Below the pieces are notes generated by a model that saw nothing but the letters and a program-made list of their open reading frames with translations, made no database searches and was not told where the DNA came from. From Globodera rostochiensis (taxonomy: Eukaryota > Nematoda > Chromadorea > Rhabditida > Heteroderidae), in contig JAEVLN010000006.1 of assembly GCA_018350325.1 (NCBI GenBank), positions 1,635,193 to 1,699,192 of the forward strand: 64,000 nucleotides of DNA, read 5' to 3'. Both the position numbers and the translations under genes were made by a program. Within the stretch, counting starts at the first letter, position 1; the number at the start of each line of letters is the position of its first letter. Shown piece by piece: positions 55,585-64,000 of the stretch.

Positions 55585-56487
55585 ATGAAATTTTGGCTAT
55601 TATTTATTATTTCTATCGTTACAATCAAAAATGCTAATTCGGTGGGCCAAAGCGGAGAAGGACCAAAACTTTACAAATTATTTGATGAAATATTTGGAAA
55701 AGGATGGGATAATGAAAGTAATGATTCAAAAGAGTTGAACTGTCGTCATGTTAAAGAAGAAGTTCAAGACGGACAAGCTCCAAACACTTCTGATCAGAAA
55801 AATATTGAGGCTGAAATATTGAAACAAAAATTTGATGAAATTTATGATGAAAATTGGTCGGAAGACAAAAACAATTCAGCGCCAGATCAAGATCAAAGTG
55901 TTGATGAACAGCAAAATGACTCCAATGAATGTGAAAAAATTGAGTCTGCTCAGCAAAAACTTAAAATTATTCAAAAATTCCGTGAAATGAAAGAAAATTA
56001 TAAGAAAAACAGAAAATATTCCAAAAATGAATGGGTTCAAATTGACAGAAAAATATCAAATGGTTTGGGAGTAAGTCGCACAACAATTTATAAATGGATA
56101 CAAGAATTGGGTCTAAGCCGAGAAACAAAGCTTAAACCAAAGTTTTCTGAGGCCGAAAAACGTAAAATTTTAAAACAATTTGATAAAATCAAAAACAAAT
56201 GTAAGAAGGCAAAACTCAAAAGCGGGTCAAAGAATGAACTCGATGGGAAAATTGCAAAGAAATTGGGCGTCGGTGCCAGAACAATTAGTGAATGGAAGCG
56301 CAAATTTGGCCTTTCTGGCAGCTATAAAAAGTTTTCTAATGCAACAAAAATTGGAATTTTGAAGAAATATGCCAAAATAAAAGGGAAACATCCAAAAATG
56401 AGTGATTGTGACATTGTTAATCTGTTGAAAATCTCAAGAAGCAGTTTACAAAAATGGAAAGCTCAATTTAGAAAAGAAATTAGTTAA
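55585..56487 (+). CDS. Secreted protein with three tandem helix-turn-helix modules
   Basis: One uninterrupted frame of 300 codons. Residues 1-19 form a signal peptide (MKFWLLFIISIVTIKNANS). Residues 20-120 are acidic, with two related short motifs (KLYKLFDEIFGKGW and LKQKFDEIYDENW). Residues 124-296 hold three similar units of about 60 residues. Each opens with a basic helix (KIIQKFREMK, KILKQFDKIK, IGILKKYAKIK) and ends in an HTH-like block (LGVSRTTIYKWIQELGLS, LGVGARTISEWKRKFGLS, LKISRSSLQKWKAQF). The blocks resemble Tc1/IS630-type transposase HTH domains, but no catalytic domain follows. A Lys-rich stretch (KIKNKCKKAKLK) could act in nuclear import. A secreted, potentially DNA-binding protein in a plant parasite suggests a host-nucleus effector; this is inference. 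Confidence 0.8.
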   Translation: MKFWLLFIISIVTIKNANSVGQSGEGPKLYKLFDEIFGKGWDNESNDSKELNCRHVKEEVQDGQAPNTSDQKNIEAEILKQKFDEIYDENWSEDKNNSAPDQDQSVDEQQNDSNECEKIESAQQKLKIIQKFREMKENYKKNRKYSKNEWVQIDRKISNGLGVSRTTIYKWIQELGLSRETKLKPKFSEAEKRKILKQFDKIKNKCKKAKLKSGSKNELDGKIAKKLGVGARTISEWKRKFGLSGSYKKFSNATKIGILKKYAKIKGKHPKMSDCDIVNLLKISRSSLQKWKAQFRKEIS

Positions 56488-57732
56488 ACTTTTTAAAATA
56501 TTTCAGATAGGATCATTTTTACAATTGTTGTTTTTTGTATTTCCACAGACAATTTAGAGGATATTTGCGGATGGCCTGGTTTGGAAAAAAATAAATAAAA
56601 TGTCTGAAATAAGGGAGGCTAGACCTCGTCAGTACGGGTCTTTCCTATATGCCACCAAATACATAAATGTCAATGTTTGTTTTAACCATCCAGTAGACAC
56701 ATATAACTGAAAAAGCAACCTGCAAAAACTAATGAATAAAATTTAAAGTAGAGTAGAAAATGAAAACGATTAAATGTATGTATCAAATGCTAAAAGCTGA
56801 AAAGCGTTAAAAAGATTTGTTGTTTTATAGTCATTCTAAACTAGGGCAAGAGCCGGGGGGAGGGGGCATCCCCGGTCAAACCGGGGAACGGGGAAACCGG
56901 GGCCGGACAAACCGGGGATCCTCGTTTCGGGGATAAGCAAACCGGGAGACGGGGATCACCGTACGGGGATGGGCAAAATCCATTTTTAGGGGTGCATTTT
57001 TGGAAAGTTTTAAAAATCAAAATTTTTGTTAAACTTAAATGCACCTTTAAAAAACTCAAAAAGAATGAATAAAAGGGAAGAATCCGAAAAAAATGACAAA
57101 TGGAGTTATTGCTAATATTTTGAACATATCGCTGCTCCGAACTTGTTAATAGTTCAAGAAAAGATAAAAAACAAAATCTTTAAACTCAAAAATGCCTGGA
57201 AACGGAATTCCGGGGACAACAAAATGGCCGGAAACTTGTATCCACATTCGATTACGAGCATCCCTGTTGGCACTGGCATCTCTGCGCAGTTGTTGCCCTG
57301 TTTGTCACGTATATATATATAAATTCCTGACTGATTGCCAACATTAATAAATAAAAATGATGAAATTGAAGGCATAAAATTGTAACAAAAACATAATTAT
57401 TCTTCTGATTGCCAACATTAATAAATAAAAATGATGAAATTGAAGGCATAAAATTGTAACAAAAACATAATTATTCTTAATTTTCAACATTATTTCAAAA
57501 ATCAAAAATGATGAAATTGAAGGCATAAAATTGTTACAAAAACATAATTATTCTTAATTTTCAACATTATTTCAAAAATCAAAAATGATGAAATTGAAGG
57601 CATAAAATTTGTCACAAAAACATAATATCTCTGCTCTTCAATTGCCATTAATAAAATGTAAATTGAAAAAAACATTTTATTTATTAGTTCCTACAAAAAA
57701 TAAAAAGTAATTTTTGTTTTTAGCAACTTTTT
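56488..57732. repeat. GC-rich GGGGA iterations and a 74-bp tandem repeat
   Basis: About 56845-56985 has CCGGGGAACGGGGAAACCGG-type iterations like the arms of other elements, starting near TAGGGCAAGAGCCGGGG. No right terminus was found. At 57335-57640, AATGATGAAATTGAAGGCAT, then AAAATTGTAACAAAAACATA, occurs four times with alternating flanks (period about 74-92 bp). No gene. Confidence 0.75.
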
Positions 57733-59106
<1,374 letters not shown>

Positions 59107-59115
59107 AATTTATAT

Positions 59116-59428
59116 AGGTCCCGAATTTTTTTTGTTTTAAATCAGTTTATGCATTTTTGAGAAGTACTCGGGGGTTATCAAGGTGGTTGAGCACTAATAT
59201 GACATAAGATTTATCAGGCCCCTTAAACCCCCTTTAAACACTTTATAAAAAGCGATAACAAATCGAAAATTTTTTTCAAAAAAATCATAGATGTTTAAAT
59301 CATAGATTAGATGAGTCTTATGATAAATCTTATGTCATAATCGTGATCAGCGTCATCGATAACCCCCGAGTACTTCTCAGAAATGCATAAACTGATTTAA
59401 AAACAAAACAAAAAAATCGCGACCCTAC
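59116..59428. mobile_element. Inverted-repeat element, arms about 63 bp
   Basis: GGTCCCGAATTTTTTTTG, TTTAAATCAGTTTATGCATT and GTACTCGGGGGTTATC are inverted as GATAACCCCCGAGTAC, AATGCATAAACTGATTTAAA and CAAAAAAATCGCGACC. A diverged single arm lies at 14370-14450. Target duplication not resolved. Confidence 0.7.
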
Positions 59429-59525
59429 CGTAAATACTCTAATTATTACCCAGGGTAATTAATTTTCGAACCTCCTCTAGGGTGGGTAATTATTAAAGAC
59501 TGGGTAATAATTAGAGTATATATAA
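59429..59525. repeat. Short hairpin repeat
   Basis: AATACTCTAATTATTACCCAG and CTGGGTAATAATTAGAGTAT are inverted across about 45 bp, with further GGTAATTA/TAATTACC pairing between. Confidence 0.8.
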
Positions 59526-60503
59526 CCGGCCAAGTGCCATCATCATCAGCAGCAACAACAACAACCATATTTGCTCACAAATGATCAACCTCCACCAGCA
59601 GCAGCAGCAGCAACAGCAGCAGAAGTGTACACGTTCTTGAAGCAGTACTTTATTGCCAAATTTAATCACAAATCAATGAAGATGAAGCAGTACATCATTT
59701 CAAAGTCTGGCAGCAGCATCAAAGTGAATAAAGTCGACTGCGCGCTCGTCCGTTTTGGAAGAAAATTGGAACAACGTTTAATGGAAGACTACAGTCGCAT
59801 CTGTCACCCTGACTTTTCTGAATATGCCCAACGAATGGAGAAAGAATGCTGGAGGTTTTAATATTTCCTACTTTTGAATATATTCAACAACTGATCAAAA
59901 AATGTAGAAAAAAACTCCAGGGCGACCATAATAATCTGATTTGTTAGGTTTTTCCTGATTTTCAAATTTGGAAATAACACAGAAAATTCCCAAAATTTAA
60001 CAAATGTTGCCAAACTAGGTATTCATAAATTCTCTGGAAAAATGCCCTCAAAAAAGAAAAAATACCCTAAAAGTCGGCAGTTGGTGAAAGGTACAACAAA
60101 TAAAGTTTTTTTTTGGCATTAAATTCGTATACCTATTTACTTAGAGACCGGCCAAGATCGAGATCCCGATCGAGAATTCCCGAGAGTCCAGGTCTCGAAG
60201 CTCGGAAATTTGTCGAAAACTCCGAGACCTGGACTCTCGGAAATTTCGAGATTTTTATCTCGAGAGTCCAGGTCTCGGCCCATTCCCAAATCTCGATCTC
60301 GGACTCGGATTTATCTCCCAAATCTCGATCTCGGTCTCGGATTTTTCAAAATTCCGATCTCTAATATTTACACGCCTACAAATTTTCTTGATTTTTGGCG
60401 TAGAGAGGATGCTGATCTCGAGATGGAACTGTTCCACGAACCGTTGCGGAATTACGCAAGAGCAATTCAAATTGATTCGCACGCATGCAAAGGCATCTTT
60501 TAA
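59526..60503 (+). CDS. Two putative exons of an unresolved gene
   Basis: A frame open from 59526 carries a Gln-rich start, then PPPAAAAATAAEVYTFLKQY, KVDCALVRFGRKLEQRLMED and HPDFSEYAQRMEKECWRF, ending about 59860. A second segment at 60400-60503 reads REDADLEMELFHEPLRNYAR, then AIQIDSHACKGIF, and could follow it. A hAT-like element (60142-60363) lies between. The REDADLEMELFHEPLRNY stretch is faintly like BAR-domain proteins. No start codon or clean splice pair was established. Confidence 0.4.
60142..60363. mobile_element. hAT-like MITE, GAGATC/TCTCG type
   Basis: TAGAGACCGGCCAAGATCGA at the left and CAAAATTCCGATCTCTA at the right, with GAGAGTCCAGGTCTCG iterations between. CTATTTAC on the left (one base before the terminus) and ATATTTAC on the right agree at seven of eight positions. 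Confidence 0.7.
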
Positions 60504-60661
60504 TTTAAAACAAATTTAAAAATTCAAATTTTTTTAATAATAATTGATCATCTCTATTAAAATTGATATTCCATTTTTTGTAATTTTATTTTAAAGCTTC
60601 AAAGCAAATTTGAGCATAATTAAAAGTTTTTTAGTAAAATTTAAAAAATGGTTAATTTTAA
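60504..60661. other. AT-rich intergenic sequence
   Basis: Short AT-rich stretch with no feature recognised. Confidence 0.4.
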
Positions 60662-63600
60662 GCTGTTTTACAATTTGCTGTCGCATTGAGTAAAATTGTT
60701 GTTAATTTTGAATTGAACTCCGACAAAAAGAACGATGGCATAACAAAGTTAAATGAATTTAATGTTTTGCTTCGAATTATTGATGGCATTGGGGATACTG
60801 AAAATTATAAAAAATTGGACAATTTTGAAAAGAACAATTCATACGAAAAGCATTCATTAAATAAGCTTTCAATGCTACTGGAGCAAATAATCGAGGAGTA
60901 CAGCAGCTGCCCAAGCAGCTCATGCCCATTACATGGACATTTTAGTTTGTCAAAACATCGACAAATTCTTCCTAAATTTGGTCAAATATTATTCGAAACT
61001 TTCAACAAATATTCCGATAATGTAAAATATGACGAAAAAAAGCAATTATTATCCTTTCCTGCGGCACTGAGTGAACACATTCTTGGGCGACTCAATGTTT
61101 TGGTTCAAAGGTTAGGCCACATTCTTGTTAGGCAAAATGTCTTCGTTCAAAGGTTAGGCGAAATGTCTTGGTTCCAAGGAATGTCTTGGTTCAAAGCTTT
61201 GGCAAGGTGTCATCAAAGGTTAGGCGACATGTCTTGGTTCAGAGCTTTGGCAAGGTGTCATCAAAGGTTGGCAAATGTCTTGGTTCAAAGGTTAGGCGAC
61301 ATGTCTTGGTTCAATGGTTAGGCGACATGTCTTGGTGCAGAGCTTTGGCAAGGTGTCATCAAAGGTTAGGCGAAATGTCTTGGTTCAAAGGGTTCAAAGG
61401 TTAAGCGACATGTCTTGGTGCAGAGCTTTGGCAAGGTGTCATCAAAGGTTAGGCGAAATGTCTTGGTTCAAAGGTTAGGCGACATGTCTTGGTGCAGAGC
61501 TTTGGCAAGGTGTCATCAAAGGTTAGGCGAAATGTCTTGGTTCAATGGTCGTCAAAGGTTGGCAAATGTCTTGGTTCAAAGGTTAGGCGATTGTCTTGGT
61601 TCAATGGTTAGGCGACATGCCTTGGTCAGAGCTTTGGCAAGGTGTCATCAAAGGTTAGGCGAAATGTCTTGGTTCAAAGGGTTCAAAGGTTAAGCGACAT
61701 GTCTTGGTGCAGAGCTTTGGCAAGGTGTCATCAAAGGTTAGGCGAAATGTCTTGGTTCAAAGGTTAGGCGACATGTCTTGGTGCAGAGCTTTGGCAAGGT
61801 GTCATCAAAGGTTAGGCGAAATGTCTTGGTTCAAAGGTTAGGCGACATGTCTTGGTTCAATGGTTAGGCGACATGTCTTGGTGCAGAGCTTTGGCAAGGT
61901 GTCATCAAAGGTTAGGCGAAATGTCTTGGTTCAAAGGGTTCAAAGGTTAAGCGACATGTCTTGGTGCAGAGCTTTGGCAAGGTGTCATCAAAGGTTAGGC
62001 GAAATGTCTTGGTTCAATGGTTAGGCGACATGCCTTGGTCAGAGCTTTGGCAAGGTGTCATCAAAGGTTAGGCGAAATGTCTTGGTTCAAAGGGTTCAAA
62101 GGTTAAGCGACATGTCTTGGTGCAGAGCTTTGGCAAGGTGTCATCAAAGGTTAGGCGAAATGTCTTGGTTCAATGGTTAGGCGACATGCCTTGGTCAGAG
62201 CTTTGGCAAGGTGTCATCAAAGGTTAGGCGAAATGTCTTGGTTCAAAGGGTTCAAAGGTTAAGCGACATGTCTTGGTGCAGAGCTTTGGCAAGGTGTCAT
62301 CAAAGGTTAGGCGAAATGTCTTGGTTCAATGGTCATCAAAGGTTGGCAAATGTCTTGGTTCAAAGGTTAGGCGAAATGTCTTGGTTCAATGGTTAGGCGA
62401 CATGCCTTGGTCAGAGCTTTGGCAAGGTGTCATCAAAGGTTAGGCGAAATGTCTTGGCTCAAAGGTTAGGCGACATGTCTTGGTTCAGAGCTTTGGCAAG
62501 GTGTCAGCGTTAAGATTTCGCTTAAATGTCACTGTTTACAATAAATAACTCATCTTGTATATTTGATACAGATCAAAATTGACACCAATTTCCAAAATTG
62601 GTTATGAACTGGACTTTCTGAAAACAATTCAAAACATCGCTTCAATGGACAAAATTGAGTTTATAAAACGCAAGAAAATTCCGTTGTTAACGAATTGGAT
62701 ACTTTTCAAATTGCTTTTTATATTGGCGATTCGTTTGTCTTCGCAAATTGAGCAAAATGATTTAGCTGAAGAATATTTGAAGACATTTTTATTCGCCATC
62801 AATCAAAGTTTTATGACTTCAAGCATAAATTATGGGTAAATATAATTAATATTTAACAGAGAATTTTTAGTTTATTTTATTTTAGTTTTTTTGGATTAAA
62901 AATCAGAAACATACATAAAATGGTGGAAATAAATTTGCCAACTTGGAAATTGCCCTATTTCATTTATTTGGAAAATAGAAAAGAGTTGGAACAGGAGAAC
63001 GCCTTAGGTCAGTGAGTGTTTTTAATTCATTTAAAAAATTCGAATATATTTTGTTATTTTGAATTTATATTTAATTTATACTAGAGTTGGCCGGGATCGG
63101 GATTTTTGGTAAAAACCGGGATCGGGATTGACCGGGATCGTGAAAGCCGGGATCGGAATCAGCATGTTGAACCGGGACCGGGATCGGGATTTTGCCTTTC
63201 AAAAACCGGGATCGGGATTAATCGGGATTACGACCTTTCAAAAACCGGGATCGGGATTGACCGGGATCGTGAAAGCCGGGATCGGAATCAGCATGTTGAA
63301 CCGGGACCGGGATCGGGATTTTGCCTTTCAAAAACCGGGATCGGGATTAATCGGGATTACGACCTTTCAAAAACCGGGATCGGGATTGACCGGGATCGTG
63401 AAAGCCGGGATCGGGATCGGGATCAGCATGTTGAACCGGTACCGGGACCGGGATTTTGCCTTTTCAAAAACCGAGATCGGGATTAATCGGGATTACGACC
63501 TTTCGAAAACCGGGATCGGGATCCAAAACCGGGAAAATCCCGCCCGATCCCGACCGGGATCCCGATTCCGGCCAACTTTAATTTATACTTTTTAACAGAA

Positions 63601-63954
63601 AAATTCAAATTTATTCATTCATTGTCCAAATATTCACTGACAATGTATGAACTCATAAAAATGGCCAATATGCTTGGCGAAGTAAACGACGCACAAATTT
63701 GGATCAGCCCGTCGGACCCCGAAATTTTTCTAAAAGTTTTGAAATATTTGACGGGACAGGAAAAGCCTACGGAAAAAATAAAAGTGCCAATTCAAAATGA
63801 GTTTTGTATTTTGGCATATTTTGTTGAAGATTTATTGGGAGAAGCGGTGGAAAAAAACAATTTTCCGGTCCACGAGGCTATTGAATTGACTTCAAATTTT
63901 GTTTTGGAAAAACAGAAATTCTGCGATGAAAAGCCGTGCGTTAAATTTATTTAA
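60662..63954 (+). CDS. Paralogue of the 57733 gene, four exons, first junction unresolved
   Basis: Exons 62572-62835, 62886-63007 and 63599-63954 (TAA) agree in phase. An upstream open segment from 60662 to about 61070 (VVNFELNSDKKNDGITKLNE, FNVLLRIIDGIGD, LNKLSMLLEQIIEEY, SSCPLHGH) belongs by homology to the paralogue, but its donor phase does not fit exon 2. No signal peptide was found for this copy, so its 5' end may be missing or further upstream. Later blocks: LTNWILFKLLFILAIRLSSQ, LPTWKLPYFIYLENRKELEQ, LSKYSLTMYELIKMANMLGE, WISPSDPEIFLKVLKYLTG and FCILAYFVEDLLGEAVEKN. I do not recognise the family. Intron 1 holds a 1.4-kb array and intron 3 a hAT-like element. Confidence 0.6.
61075..62508. 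repeat. 1.4-kb array of GGTTAGGCGACATGTCTTGG units
   Basis: Two alternating modules, GGTTAGGCGAMATGTCTTGG plus TTCAAA, and GTGCAGAGCTTTGGCAAGGT plus GTCATCAAA, are shuffled in higher-order blocks of about 95-190 bp. It lies wholly in an intron. Short open frames through it are repeat translations. Confidence 0.9.
63082..63580. mobile_element. hAT-like element, GGGATC subfamily
   Basis: Starts TAGAGTTGGCCGGGATCGGG and ends GATTCCGGCCAACTTTA, with perfect 8-bp target duplications ATTTATAC (63074-63081 and 63581-63588). The interior is three copies of a unit of about 130 bp, AAAACCGGGATCGGGATTGA through AGCATGTTGAACCGGGACCG. It lies in intron 3 of the flanking gene. Confidence 0.92.
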
Positions 63955-64000
63955 AATATTTTTTAAACAATTGTCAATTTAGCTAACTAATTACCTAAAT

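Overview
The window is eukaryotic: AT-rich DNA, genes split by GT-AG introns, and no operons or bacterial signals. Three things point to a nematode: a split chemoreceptor gene of the nematode-specific Srt class, degenerate TTAGGC telomere-like tracts, and several small secreted proteins. Two complete genes and at least five relics belong to a degenerate F-box-like family (C-terminal hallmark blocks GERLxLRxF, WLLVRCP and a terminal SEPKKRKN). I recognise that family as strongly expanded in cyst nematodes (Globodera/Heterodera), so a plant-parasitic cyst nematode is the most likely source. This is inference from family resemblance, not a database search.

Layout. 1-12500 is satellite territory without a convincing gene: a giant inverted repeat (arms 1-2362 and 4870-7229), CT- and GA-rich arrays, and 30-bp and 143-bp satellites. 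14261-16185 (minus) holds a half-RING APC11-like gene followed by a Gly/Asp/Met-rich gene. 17816-18610 is an F-box-like pseudogene. 19473-24055 (plus) is a secreted Cys-rich protein with two modules and a GPI-type tail. 26363-28412 (minus) is a secreted helical protein. 29055-32064 has F-box relics and transposons. 33756-37304 (plus) is the Srt receptor. 38498-40014 (minus) is a preproprotein of 22 twenty-residue repeats with RKKR processing sites. 43743-46632 (minus) and 49008-52600 (plus) are intact five-exon F-box-like genes. 54332-55087 (minus, broken) and 55585-56487 (plus, intact) are a divergent pair encoding secreted proteins with three tandem helix-turn-helix modules. 57733-59106 and 60662-63954 are tandem paralogues, the first with a long Asn run.

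The strongest structural theme is a dense population of short non-autonomous hAT-like elements. Thirteen insertions have terminal inverted repeats and 8-bp target duplications that I could read directly (twelve perfect, one 7/8). Twelve of these begin with the hAT-type consensus YARNG. Their subterminal arms are iterations of a subfamily-specific short motif, and the roughly 1-kb members carry a tRNA-like A-box/B-box segment and a GC hairpin. At least eight sit in introns of genes that remain open across the splice junctions, so they account for much of the intron length here. No transposase was found in the window.

Exon models were built by hand from open frames, splice signals and phase agreement. 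Where phases do not agree I say so.
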